From positions 1 to 54,131 of the forward strand of contig SFOL01000006.1 in the NCBI GenBank assembly GCA_004552385.1: 54,131 bases of DNA. The letters run 5' to 3'. Positions 16,641 through 25,450 of the stretch are shown here, one piece after another. A program made the translations under genes and the position numbers. A model generated the notes under the pieces. That model was not told the DNA's origin and did no database searches. It was given only the letters and a program-made list of their open reading frames with translations. This DNA comes from Bacteroidales bacterium. Its GTDB lineage: Bacteria; Bacteroidota; Bacteroidia; Bacteroidales; Marinilabiliaceae. Positions within the stretch are counted from its first letter, which is position 1. Each line of letters begins with the position of its first letter.

Positions 16641-17222
16641 TTATGCCTCTGGGGTGTCGTCAAGGTTGAGCAGCCCTGCGGGCAGGCTCATGGTCAGGGT
16701 CTTGCCCTCCTCGTTAATGTCTATGACGAACTCGTCGGCGGCGGGTATGAGGACCTCGCCCGACGGCGTGCTGACCACGAACAGGGGGTTGATGGCCACT
16801 GAGTCGTCTATGTCCTCAATCACTCCCACCTCGCCTGTGGACGGGTCGTTTATCGTGAAGCCTATGAGCGAGCCCATTTCAAGGTCGTCAGAGTCCTCGT
16901 CCTCGTCTCTTTCGTCAAGTCCGAGCACTCTGCACCCCACGAGGTGCCGGGCCTGGTCCGCCGTCTTTATGTTGGCCAGCTCGATGGTGGCTGAACGGTC
17001 GCCGCGCCTTTTGACGTCGGTTATGCGCATTGGCACGGCCCCGCCGTCAACCTCGACTATCAGGTGCTCGTCGTCAAAGATGTCGATGAGCCCGTCCGGC
17101 TTGAGTTTTACGAGAATGCGTCCGTCGGTGCCGTCGGTCTTGGTCACCGTGCCGGCCCCGGTCATCCGCGCCGAGTCCTTTTTTTGCCCCGGTGTCAATA
17201 TGGTGTCGAGGTCTGTCCTCAT
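16641..17222 (-). CDS. rimM: Ribosome maturation factor RimM
   Basis: RimM-like protein of 193 residues that assists 30S subunit (16S head) assembly. The N-terminal half matches the family pattern (GTVTKTDGTDGRILVKL, then an IELANIKTADQARHLVGCRV segment). The PRC-barrel-like half has GFTINDPSTGEVGVIEDI, and the terminal VLIPAADEFVIDINEE and LPAGLLNLD match the family end. The start at 17222 leaves 5 bases to the LRR gene stop. The more upstream in-frame Met would overlap that gene, and Met at 17165 (MTGAGTV) is closer to the usual RimM start. Sequence divergence is notable, with many Asp/Glu residues in the linker. Confidence 0.8.
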   Translation of the reverse strand: MRTDLDTILTPGQKKDSARMTGAGTVTKTDGTDGRILVKLKPDGLIDIFDDEHLIVEVDGGAVPMRITDVKRRGDRSATIELANIKTADQARHLVGCRVLGLDERDEDEDSDDLEMGSLIGFTINDPSTGEVGVIEDIDDSVAINPLFVVSTPSGEVLIPAADEFVIDINEEGKTLTMSLPAGLLNLDDTPEA

Positions 17223-17227
17223 TTTTG

Positions 17228-19495
17228 CTATTTCCTGAATGTGTTGAACCTTGTGTAGCCTTTCCACGCCTTGCGGTAGAGTTTACGCGCCTCGTGGGGG
17301 ATGTCTATCCACACGCCGAGCGGAAGAGCCTCGCGGCCCAGGTCGGGCGGGGTCAGGCTCATGCAGCGTATGCTGCCCAGGACTTCGCATTCGTCGAACG
17401 CGTAGTTGCCAATATTGATGATGCTCTCGGGCAAAACGATTGTCTCCAGTGATTTGCATCCGCGGAAGGCGTCGGCCTCTATCACTTTGAGTCCAACAGG
17501 GAGGCTTACGTTCGTCAGACTGTAGCAGTCGGCGAACGAGCCGTCTGATATGCGGACCACATTCTCGGGCAACGCTGCCTCGGTGATAGACGAGCAGCCT
17601 GCGAACGCGCTCTTGCCTATTGATCTTACTCCGTCGGGCAATTTAATGGAGCTCAACGACTTGCAGTTCTCGAAGGCCATGTCTCCTATGCCGCTCACGC
17701 CGTTGGGCAGTTCTATGTCCGCAAGGCGGGCGCACCCGCGGAATGTGCCGGCCGAAATGTGCGATACGCCCTGCGGCAACTTCACGTGTGTCAGCGAGCG
17801 GCACCCGTCAAAAGCGTAATCCCCTATGGAGTACACCGACTGGGGGATGCTGATTGACGTCAGTCTGGCACACCCCTCGAAAGCCTGGGGGCCAATCTCT
17901 TGCACTCCGCTTATGAGGTTCACGCTTGCGATTGAGGCGCATCCGCTGAACGCCTTCCAGTCCACGCTTGTCACGGTCTCGGGTATTGTCACCTCCCTCA
18001 GCGCCTTGCATCCGCTGAAGGCCTCCCAGCCTATGGTCTCCAGGCCCGGGGGCAGTATGACCGTGCTGAGCGACGTGCAGTCGCTGAAAGCGCCGTCGGC
18101 TATGTATGTCACGCCGTCGGCTATGATGAGTTCTCGCAGCGCGGCGCAGCGTGCGAAAGCCGCGTCGGCTATCTCGCTGGCACCAGGGATTATGACCGGT
18201 GCTCCGTCGACTCCTCCCTCATATTGCGAGCCGTCACTGTCGGTGAGAACCACCCTCCTCAGGGCGGAGCAACCCTCGAAGGCGGAGCTGCCTATGCGCT
18301 TTATGTCGCCGCCCATGCTGATGCTCTGCAGACCAGTGCAGCCTGTGAATGCGTTGTCAGCAATCTCCGTTACGCCGCTTGGCATCGAGACGGCCACGAG
18401 TCCCTCGCACCCCCAGAATGCGCACGGGGCCAGCCTTTTGACCCTCGATGGCAGGTATACGAAGAACGTCTCGTGCGGCTTGGCGCACAGGATGACGGTC
18501 GAGGTGTCGGCAGAGAACAGCACGCCCTCTTTCTCAAAGAACCATTTGTTGCCCTTGTCCACCTCGAGTCGCGTCAAGCCTTTGCAGCGGCTTATGGCGT
18601 CGTCCTCAATCTTGCGCAGCCCCGCGGGCAGGCGGAGGGAGTGAAGCTCGTCGCAGTCAGAGAATGCGCCCGTGCCTATATATTGCAATGTCGACGGCAG
18701 GTCTATCCTGCCAAGGTTGCCGCAGTTGGCGAACGCCCCGTTGCCTATGCTCGCAAGCCCCTCGCCCAAAGTGACGACCCTGAGCCCCTTGCAGCCGCTG
18801 AATGTCGCCGCGGGCAGGTGGCGCACCGAGCCGGGGACCGACACGCTGTCAAGGCTCACGCATAGGTCGAACGCGCTCTGGCCGAGCGTCGCGAGGCTGT
18901 CTGGCAATGATATGTGCCGCAGTGACGAGCACCTTGCGAACGCCCTTGAGCCTATGCTGCGGACCGAGGCAGGTACATTGACCTCCTCGAGGGCCTTGCA
19001 CAGGGCGAAAGTGCCGTCGGCTATGCTACCCACAGTGGCGGGGATCGTGTATGTCCGGGAGGCGTTGGCCTTGGGGTAGACGATAATCCTGGTCTTGCCC
19101 TTGTCGAATAATACGCCGGAGGCGGAGCAGTATGACGGGTTGTCGTTGTCCACAAACACGGCGGTGAGGGCGGAGTATCCGTGGTCTCCGCCAAAGTTGG
19201 CCTCTATGGACGTCACGCTTTTCGGTATGACGAGCGAAGTCATTTGACTGCACCAGCGGAACGCCTCGGGCGTGACCCGCGTCACGCGGTATCCGCCCAC
19301 AGTGTCGGGTATCACAACGTTCTCGACGGCGTCTACGAATGTGAGGGCGACGGTGCTGTCTGACGTCACCTCGAACGTCAGATAGCCGCTTTTGAACTTG
19401 CCGCTCACCGTCTGAGCCGTTTGGGCGTGTGCGCCCGCTGCGCAAAGAGCTGTGAATGTCGCCAATAGGGCGCGCAATATCCTTGAAGATTCCAT
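17228..19495 (-). CDS. BspA-like leucine-rich repeat secreted protein
   Basis: Secreted repeat protein of 755 residues from Met at 19495. A signal peptide (ESSRILRALLATFTALCAAGAHA) precedes about 25 repeats of roughly 23 residues with the LRR_5/TpLRR pattern, of the type AFxGCxSLxxVxLPxGVxxIG. An interruption of non-repeat sequence (KGNKWFFEKEGVLF) is typical of BspA-like proteins. The C-terminus ends in an ARKLYRKAWKGYTRFN segment. No sorting domain or lipobox is visible, so export is probably to the periplasm or outside. Such proteins often bind host or microbial surfaces, but the partner is unknown. It lies 5 bases before rimM, an unexpected place for a surface protein. An alternative start is at 19513. 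Confidence 0.85.
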   Translation of the reverse strand: MESSRILRALLATFTALCAAGAHAQTAQTVSGKFKSGYLTFEVTSDSTVALTFVDAVENVVIPDTVGGYRVTRVTPEAFRWCSQMTSLVIPKSVTSIEANFGGDHGYSALTAVFVDNDNPSYCSASGVLFDKGKTRIIVYPKANASRTYTIPATVGSIADGTFALCKALEEVNVPASVRSIGSRAFARCSSLRHISLPDSLATLGQSAFDLCVSLDSVSVPGSVRHLPAATFSGCKGLRVVTLGEGLASIGNGAFANCGNLGRIDLPSTLQYIGTGAFSDCDELHSLRLPAGLRKIEDDAISRCKGLTRLEVDKGNKWFFEKEGVLFSADTSTVILCAKPHETFFVYLPSRVKRLAPCAFWGCEGLVAVSMPSGVTEIADNAFTGCTGLQSISMGGDIKRIGSSAFEGCSALRRVVLTDSDGSQYEGGVDGAPVIIPGASEIADAAFARCAALRELIIADGVTYIADGAFSDCTSLSTVILPPGLETIGWEAFSGCKALREVTIPETVTSVDWKAFSGCASIASVNLISGVQEIGPQAFEGCARLTSISIPQSVYSIGDYAFDGCRSLTHVKLPQGVSHISAGTFRGCARLADIELPNGVSGIGDMAFENCKSLSSIKLPDGVRSIGKSAFAGCSSITEAALPENVVRISDGSFADCYSLTNVSLPVGLKVIEADAFRGCKSLETIVLPESIINIGNYAFDECEVLGSIRCMSLTPPDLGREALPLGVWIDIPHEARKLYRKAWKGYTRFNTFRK

Positions 19496-19674
19496 TGTCG
19501 CGAAATTAATCATTTAAGGGATACGAACCACTGCCGTTAAATGTTGCAGACTTGCGCGGTCTGATCGCCATTTGTTAAACTTGCTGTGCGCGGGCGGGGC
19601 CAGTATCTGTCGTAACGGCCTGACGCGCCGTCTGTTCACTTGCTATCAAGATTTTGTCTTGGCCGCCCTGCGCA

Positions 19675-19704
19675 TTGGCTTGTCGGCTTTTATCCTTACT
19701 TTTG
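19675..19704 (+). promoter_or_regulatory. Promoter of udk
   Basis: TTG at 19675-19677, 19 bases, then TACTTTTG at 19697-19704. This gives a leader of about 34 bases before udk. Confidence 0.6.
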
Positions 19705-19744
19705 GACGCTTTAAAACAGCAATAACCCAATATCTTTTTTCGCC

Positions 19745-20356
19745 ATGCTCATAATAGGTGTAGCAGGCGGCTCGGGGTCCGGTAAGACCACGGTCGTCAA
19801 CAAGATTGTGGGCGGCATGGACCCCAAGCGTGTCGCCGTCATTAGCCAGGACAATTATTATAATGATAACAGGGATCTGACCCTCGAGCAGAGGCGTAAG
19901 ATCAACTTCGACCACCCCGACGCCATCGAGTTCCCATTGCTTATCAGCCATCTGCGTCAGCTCCGCGATGGCAGGCCGGTCAACATCCCGACATACTCGT
20001 TCGTCGTCAGCACCCGCCTGGACGAGACCGTCAGGGTTGAGCCCCGTGACGTCATCATCGTGGAGGGCATCCTCGTCCTGGCCATCCCGGAGTTGCGCGA
20101 CCTGATGAACATAAAGGTCTTCGTGGATGCTGACGCTGACGACCGCCTCGCAAGGCGCATTCTGCGCGACGTGGCCGAGCGCGGGCGCGAGCTGACCAAC
20201 GTCTTGCACCACTATGAGACCACCGTCAAGCCCATGCACCTGCAGTTCATTGAGCCCAGCAAGAGGTATGCCGACATTATCGTCCCGCAGGGTGGTGACA
20301 ATGAGATAGCTATCGACATCTTGCGTCACTTCGTCCGCCGCAAGATAGGCGAGTAG
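19745..20356 (+). CDS. udk: Uridine kinase
   Basis: Phosphorylates uridine and cytidine in pyrimidine salvage. The 203-residue product has the P-loop GGSGSGKT at 8-15, the NFDHPDAIEFPLL segment, PTYSF, VIIVEGILVL, and the VFVDADADDRLARRILRD lid region. The length is normal. It is a single-gene unit with its own promoter. The gene on its other side (M16 peptidase) runs convergently, and a large shared hairpin lies between them. Confidence 0.95.
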   Translation: MLIIGVAGGSGSGKTTVVNKIVGGMDPKRVAVISQDNYYNDNRDLTLEQRRKINFDHPDAIEFPLLISHLRQLRDGRPVNIPTYSFVVSTRLDETVRVEPRDVIIVEGILVLAIPELRDLMNIKVFVDADADDRLARRILRDVAERGRELTNVLHHYETTVKPMHLQFIEPSKRYADIIVPQGGDNEIAIDILRHFVRRKIGE

Positions 20357-20416
20357 GTCCGAGGGGGTGCTCGTCATGCGCTTCTGTCGGGGTGCGCATG
20401 GCGGCTGTAAATATAA

Positions 20417-20455
20417 AGACGCCCCGCCAGTGGTTCCTCCACTGGCGGGGCGTCT
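20417..20455. terminator. Bidirectional terminator between udk and M16 peptidase
   Basis: A perfect 17-base-pair stem (20417-20433 with 20439-20455) has a 5-base loop. On the minus strand it is followed by a T-rich tail, so it terminates the M16 gene best. It may also stop udk. Confidence 0.85.
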
Positions 20456-20478
20456 GCTGTGCGCCGTTTAGGGGCTGC

Positions 20479-23271
20479 CTATTCCGGCTTCATCGTTATG
20501 ACGGCCTTGTTGGCCTCGGCGAGGATCAGCTTGGCTATCCTCTGGATGTCGGACGCCTCTATTGAGTTGACTCTTTGCTCATAGTCGTTGTCGTCGGTTC
20601 CGCGGAGTATGTAGGTCGTGATCATGTCGACCCACTGGCTGTTCTTCTGCAGGGCCTCCGCATGGCTCTTTACGAGGTGCTTCTTGACCTTGTCGAGGTC
20701 GTCGGCTCTCGGGCCCTCGTCGGCAATCTTCTTGATCTCGGCTTCGAGAATAGGGAAGAGCTTGTCGAAGGCGTCCGGGTCGGTGTCAAACGATATGAGC
20801 AGCTGGTACTCTTCGGTGGGAGCCTTGCTAAGCCTTCCGTTCACGCCCACGCCATAGGTGCCGCCCTGGTCTTCGCGTACGCTCTCCAGATAGCGCATTG
20901 AGAGGATGCGCCCGAGGGTCGTGAAGCAGAGGGACTCTCGCTGAGAGTACGGGTGCTTGTGGCTGTACACCACGGCGTTTGACACCTTGCGCGTCGTCAT
21001 TGGGACGGAGAACTCTTCGCTCACGTCCGACTGTGGCTTGTAGTCGCCCCTCGCCGTCCATTCCGCCGTGCGTTTGCCGGTGGGCAGGTTGCCCAGCCAT
21101 TTGCAAACAGCGGGCATGACGCTGTCAATATCGAACGAGCCGACGATGGCGAACTTGAAGCCTTTGGCCGAAGAGAAGCGCGCTTTGTGGGCCTCCAGGG
21201 CTCCCTCCATTGTCACGCCTTTCAGGTCGTCGGCCGAGACTAAGGTCACCTTGTACGGGTTGCCGTCGGCAAGAGCCTTGTAGAGGCGTGCGCGGAACAC
21301 GTTGTCGGGTTGCTTGTCGGCATTGGCGAGGATGCTCTCCAGGCGGTTGTAGTAAGACTGGTAGGCGGCGGAGTCCACGCGCGGTGTCGTGAACTGGAGG
21401 TAGACGAGCTGGAGCATCGTCTCGAAGTCCACTTTGCTGCTTGAACCCGACACCTCGTCGAAGTAGAGGCTTATCTCGGCCGAGGCTGATGCCGTCTTGC
21501 CTGTCAGAGCCTTGCGCAGCTCGCTGTTTGAGAAGCGGCCGAGCCCCATCTGGTCGCAAATGCCGTCAGACAGGGCGGCGGAGGCGGCCTTGTCTGCGTT
21601 CAGGAGCGAGTAGCCGCCGCGGCTCACGCCGTCGAGCAATATCTCGTTGTCGGCAAGGGTGGTGGGCTTCAAGTACACCTCTACGCCATTGGCCAGTGTG
21701 GCCACCCGGCATCCGTACACCTTGTCGTCGGCCCATTTCTTGACCTTGCGCGCCTTGGGCTCATTCTCCACCAGGCGGGTGTCCACCTTCTCGTCCTTAT
21801 ATGGCGTGAGCTCTTTCGTCCGTGCGCCGTCCATCATGCTTTTGTAGCTTTCGGCGTCATATATTCCTTGGTCTTCCTGCATGGCCGAGACGAGCATCAC
21901 GGGGGCGGGCGTCAGCACGTTGTCTATGTACGCCTTTATGATCTCGGGAGTCATCATGGGCGTGAAGGCTCTGACGAGTTCCCTGTCGAAGCCGATGGAG
22001 GTGATGGTGTTGTTCTTCAGGAAGGCGTCGTAATAGTCGCTAACGTAGTCGGACGACTGTACCTTGCCTCTGTTCTCGTAGGCGTCGTCATAGCTCTTTA
22101 TGAGGTCGTCCGCCGCGCGTTGCAGTTCGCCGGGGTTCACGCCCCATCTGCGCAGTTTCTCTATCTCGTCTATCATTATCCGCGTGGCCTCGGCCGTCTT
22201 GCCGTTCTGGGCCAAGAAGAAGAATATGACGGAGTTGAGGGTGGGCGTTATGTCAGTGTCGAACATGGCCGCGTAGCCGAACGGCGCGCCTTGCATCACG
22301 AGGTCGTGCATGCGGTTGTTGAACACCGTGGCGCATAGGCGGGCCATGATGTCATGGGTGGCGTACTGGACGCTGTTCCTGATGGAGTCTGGCGCCGGCT
22401 CGTAGCGGTACTGGATCTGTACGGAGGTGCGCGTGGCCTCATTGTCTCGCAAGATTGAGAACACCGGCTCGGCGCTGATCGGCACTTTGAAATATGTGCG
22501 CTCGGCGGCGTCAGGCTGGGCGGGTATGTCTTGCCACAGCTCTTTTATCTTGGCCTCGATATATTTGGGGTCAACGTCTCCGACAACCACAATGCCTTGC
22601 AGGTCCGGCCGGTACCACTTGTGGTAGTAGTCGCGGATGGCCTTGTAGGGAAAGTTGTTCACCACGGCGGTGTCGCCAATCACGTCGCGCACCGCGTATC
22701 TGGTGCCAGGCATGGTGTTGGCGTTGTGAGCGAAATACATGCGCCTGCTGGCCGAAGCCCCTGTGCGCCACTCTTCACGGATTACGCCGCGCTCCTTGTC
22801 TATCTCGTTGCCCGCCAGGGTTATGAAGCCGCTCCAGTCGTGCAAGACGAGCAGCGCGCTGTCCACTATCGCCTTGTCGGTTGTCGGGACGGCGGAGAGG
22901 TTGTATACGGTCTCGTCAAGGCTGGTGAAGGCGTTTATGTTCTCGCCGAAGCGGACACCAACGCGCTCCAGGAAGTTGATGATGCCCTTGCCTGGGAAGT
23001 TTTTCGTTCCGTTAAACGCCATGTGCTCCAGGAAGTGGGCGAGGCCGTCCTGGTCGTCCTCCTCGAGGATAGCGCCTACCTTTTGGGCTATGTAGAACTC
23101 AGCCGTATGCTTCGGCAGCTCGTTGTGGCGTATTATGTATGTGAGCCCGTTGGGCAGGCGGCCCGTCAGCACCGCCGTGTCTGGCGCGAGCGGTGTCAGG
23201 GGTTGCGCCGAGGCTGCTGCGAGTGTGGATAACCCGCACGCCAGGCATAAAATGCGTGAAATAAACTTCAT
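20479..23271 (-). CDS. M16 family zinc peptidase (insulinase/pitrilysin-like)
   Basis: Secreted, two-domain M16 metallopeptidase of 930 residues. The signal peptide is about 1-22 (SRILCLACGLSTLAAASAQ). The inverted zinc motif HFLEH is at 79-83 within the usual GLAHFLEHMAFNGT. The distal glutamate region (ERGVIREEWR) follows. A second, inactive-type M16 domain occupies the C-terminal half with VREDQGGTYGVGV. It probably acts in the periplasm on peptides. It has its own promoter and shares the upstream region with the divergent DUF2167 gene. Confidence 0.93.
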   Translation of the reverse strand: MKFISRILCLACGLSTLAAASAQPLTPLAPDTAVLTGRLPNGLTYIIRHNELPKHTAEFYIAQKVGAILEEDDQDGLAHFLEHMAFNGTKNFPGKGIINFLERVGVRFGENINAFTSLDETVYNLSAVPTTDKAIVDSALLVLHDWSGFITLAGNEIDKERGVIREEWRTGASASRRMYFAHNANTMPGTRYAVRDVIGDTAVVNNFPYKAIRDYYHKWYRPDLQGIVVVGDVDPKYIEAKIKELWQDIPAQPDAAERTYFKVPISAEPVFSILRDNEATRTSVQIQYRYEPAPDSIRNSVQYATHDIMARLCATVFNNRMHDLVMQGAPFGYAAMFDTDITPTLNSVIFFFLAQNGKTAEATRIMIDEIEKLRRWGVNPGELQRAADDLIKSYDDAYENRGKVQSSDYVSDYYDAFLKNNTITSIGFDRELVRAFTPMMTPEIIKAYIDNVLTPAPVMLVSAMQEDQGIYDAESYKSMMDGARTKELTPYKDEKVDTRLVENEPKARKVKKWADDKVYGCRVATLANGVEVYLKPTTLADNEILLDGVSRGGYSLLNADKAASAALSDGICDQMGLGRFSNSELRKALTGKTASASAEISLYFDEVSGSSSKVDFETMLQLVYLQFTTPRVDSAAYQSYYNRLESILANADKQPDNVFRARLYKALADGNPYKVTLVSADDLKGVTMEGALEAHKARFSSAKGFKFAIVGSFDIDSVMPAVCKWLGNLPTGKRTAEWTARGDYKPQSDVSEEFSVPMTTRKVSNAVVYSHKHPYSQRESLCFTTLGRILSMRYLESVREDQGGTYGVGVNGRLSKAPTEEYQLLISFDTDPDAFDKLFPILEAEIKKIADEGPRADDLDKVKKHLVKSHAEALQKNSQWVDMITTYILRGTDDNDYEQRVNSIEASDIQRIAKLILAEANKAVITMKPE

Positions 23272-23338
23272 TGCGTGTCAGTTCTAAAAAAATGTTGTTT
23301 GTCTATTGTATGGCCGTGGCTGATGAGCACGAATATGG

Positions 23339-23369
23339 CGAATTTATACTTTTAATGTCTTATGGTCAA
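23339..23369 (-). promoter_or_regulatory. Promoter of M16 peptidase
   Basis: Minus strand TTG (23369-23367), 20 bases, then TAAATTCG (23346-23339), one base off the TAnnTTTG box. It lies about 68 bases upstream of the start. Confidence 0.5.
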
Positions 23370-23463
23370 TCAACAGCGGAAGAATTTTGGGCCTTTGCCG
23401 GTATAGCCTTACGGACTTGTCTCGCTCCATTTTGTCGCAGTCTGACCCTTCGTAAAAAAAACG

Positions 23464-23471
23464 TAACTTTG
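23464..23471 (+). promoter_or_regulatory. -7 box for the DUF2167 gene
   Basis: TAACTTTG matches the -7 consensus 33 bases upstream of the start codon. No clear -33 TTG lies at the right distance. Confidence 0.4.
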
Positions 23472-23503
23472 GCACCTGTCAGAACTGAATTATTATTACT
23501 AAG

Positions 23504-24502
23504 ATGAAATGTGATTTTCTTTTAGCGTCTCTCTTGGCGTTCGCATATGCCCTGCGCCCGTCGGATGCATGCGCCCAAGACGTGGTAGACTCAGCATCAG
23601 CCGCCCATGATGCGGAAGAGTGGGCGGACACCTCCCGTGTCAACATAGAGGCGTTTGTCGCCACCGACACGGTGACGGGCGTCTCGGGCGAAGTGGGACT
23701 CATTGGCGGCAACAGCCACGCCACTGTCAAGGTGCCGGAAGACATGGTCCTTCTCGACTCTTTTGACGCTCGGCGCCTGCTCGAGCTCTATTGGGGCAAT
23801 GCGGAGGACACGACGGTCCTTGGAGCCCTCGTCCCGGCGGCTGACACTCTCCTTTCGGACATCTCCGTGGCCTTCGTCTTCTACTCTAACGAGGACGGCT
23901 ACGTCAATGACGATGACGCCGCAGACATTGACTATGACGAGCTCCTTGCGCAGATTAAGGAAAACACGGCGCAGGTCAGCGAGGAGCTGCAGAAGCTCGG
24001 GTTTCCGGAGCAGAGCCTCATCGGGTGGGCCAAGGAGCCGAGCTACGACTCGGAGCGCAAGATTCTCCGATGGGCTAAGCATATCCGCTTCAAATATCCC
24101 GACGGCGATCAGAACGATGTCCTTAATTACGATGTCCGCATCCTTGGCCGCAAGGGCTACGTCATGCTTCAGGCCATTGCCGACATGACTGAGGCCGACG
24201 CGGTCATCGCCAAGGGCGACAGGCTCTCGACACTCGTCTCTTTTGATGACGGGTATACATATTCCGACTATGATGATGACACCGACGCCGTGTCGGACTA
24301 CACCATAGGCGGGCTCGTGGCCGGTTCGGCACTTCTCGCCAAGACCGGAGTCCTTGCCAAGGTCGGGCTCTTCCTCGTCAAGGCGTGGAAGCTCATCCTC
24401 CTGGCGGGCGCGGCTGTGGTTGGCGTCGTCTTCAAGTCCAGAAGCCGAAAGAAGGGTGAAGACGACGGTTCAGAGTCCGCGACCCCCGAACAGAAAGAGT
24501 GA
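23504..24502 (+). CDS. DUF2167 membrane-anchored protein
   Basis: Exported protein of 332 residues from the DUF2167 family, whose function is unknown. The signal peptide is about 1-24. The family landmarks are present in order: GEVGLIGGNSHATVKVPED, LLELYWGNAEDT, GYVNDDDAADIDYDELL, IGWAKEPSYDSERKILRWAK, NYDVRILGRKGYVMLQ and SFDDGYTYSDY. A C-terminal hydrophobic segment (about 289-307) and a basic then acidic tail follow. The protein is probably anchored in the inner membrane with its main domain in the periplasm. It is divergent from the M16 peptidase gene and alone in its transcript, ending at a long hairpin. Confidence 0.82.
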   Translation: MKCDFLLASLLAFAYALRPSDACAQDVVDSASAAHDAEEWADTSRVNIEAFVATDTVTGVSGEVGLIGGNSHATVKVPEDMVLLDSFDARRLLELYWGNAEDTTVLGALVPAADTLLSDISVAFVFYSNEDGYVNDDDAADIDYDELLAQIKENTAQVSEELQKLGFPEQSLIGWAKEPSYDSERKILRWAKHIRFKYPDGDQNDVLNYDVRILGRKGYVMLQAIADMTEADAVIAKGDRLSTLVSFDDGYTYSDYDDDTDAVSDYTIGGLVAGSALLAKTGVLAKVGLFLVKAWKLILLAGAAVVGVVFKSRSRKKGEDDGSESATPEQKE

Positions 24503-24529
24503 CAGCACAAGCTGCCCCCGCTCGCTCAA

Positions 24530-24581
24530 GACAAAAGAGATGCCCTCCCCGCCCGGCCGCGCGGAGGGTGTCTCTTTTGTC
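24530..24581 (+). terminator. Terminator after the DUF2167 gene
   Basis: GACAAAAGAGA (24530-24540) pairs with TCTCTTTTGTC (24571-24581). A second GC-rich CCCTCC/GGAGGG stem sits inside. Confidence 0.7.
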
Positions 24582-24603
24582 CGTCATTATTAGAGGCTGA
24601 AAA

Positions 24604-24635
24604 TTTGAGAAACCAGTGGCGAGGTGCTATTTTTG
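24604..24635 (+). promoter_or_regulatory. Promoter of argB operon
   Basis: TTTG (24604-24607), 20 bases, then TATTTTTG (24628-24635) is a full match to the Bacteroidetes consensus. The start codon of argB follows 30 bases later. Confidence 0.75.
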
Positions 24636-24664
24636 CGTTGTAAAAATAACGTGTTGTAAAAACG

Positions 24665-25450
24665 ATGGAACTCACTATAGTTAAAGTGGGCGGCGCCGTC
24701 GTCGAGGAGCAAAAATCGCTCTCCGACTTGCTCGACGGCTTCGCATCGCTCAAGGGGGCGAAAGCCCTGGTGCACGGCGGCGGTCGCTCCGCCACCAAAC
24801 TGTCTGAGAAGTTGGGCATCGAGGCCCGCATGGTCGAAGGCCGACGGGTGACGGATGCCGAGACCCTCCGCGTCGTCACCATGGTCTACGCCGGCCTCGT
24901 CAACAAGAATATCGTGGCCCAGCTTCAGGCGCGCGGGGTCAACGCCATGGGCTTCACAGGGGCCGACCTCGGCGTCATACTCTCAGCAAAGCGCCCGCCC
25001 AAGAAGATGTCCGACGGCCAAGTGGTCGACTTCGGCTTCGTGGGCGACGTCAAGGAGGTACACACCGATGTTCTCGCCGGCCTCATAGCCCAAGGCGCGG
25101 TGCCCGTCATGTCGCCCATTACGCACGACGGGGCCGGCAACCTTTTGAACACTAACGCCGACACTATAGCGAGCGAACTGGCCCGCGCCATGGCCCGCGT
25201 CAGCTCCGTGCGTCTCGTCTTCTGCTTCGAGAAGCCTGGCGTGCTCCTTGAAGCCAACGATGACAGCACCGTCATCAGCGAGTTGGACTATGACACCTTC
25301 AAAAAGTACCAGGCGTCGGGAGTCGTGGCCGCCGGCATGATTCCAAAGCTTGATAACGGCTTCGAGGCTATCCGCCAAGGCGTGTCGAGCGTGGTCATAA
25401 CCAATGTGCAGGGCCTGCAGACGGGGCTCGGCACGACTCTCAAGATATGA
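24665..25450 (+). CDS. argB: N-acylglutamate kinase (acetylglutamate kinase family)
   Basis: Second step of arginine synthesis, phosphorylating the side-chain carboxylate of an N-acylated glutamate. The 261-residue product has the family N-terminus (VKVGGAVVEEQ), VHGGGRSATKLSEKLGI, a central MGFTGADLGV segment and the late VVAAGMIPKLDNGFEAIRQGV region. In Bacteroides relatives the pathway uses N-succinyl rather than N-acetyl intermediates, so the natural substrate here may be N-succinylglutamate; that is inference. The stop overlaps the start of the deacylase by four bases (ATGA), indicating coupled translation. Confidence 0.92.
   Translation: MELTIVKVGGAVVEEQKSLSDLLDGFASLKGAKALVHGGGRSATKLSEKLGIEARMVEGRRVTDAETLRVVTMVYAGLVNKNIVAQLQARGVNAMGFTGADLGVILSAKRPPKKMSDGQVVDFGFVGDVKEVHTDVLAGLIAQGAVPVMSPITHDGAGNLLNTNADTIASELARAMARVSSVRLVFCFEKPGVLLEANDDSTVISELDYDTFKKYQASGVVAAGMIPKLDNGFEAIRQGVSSVVITNVQGLQTGLGTTLKI

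Noticed and set aside
17228..19495. The LRR gene region as a DNA tandem repeat or CRISPR
   Set aside because: The periodicity is at protein level (about 23 residues) with diverged DNA, and there are no constant repeats with unique spacers.
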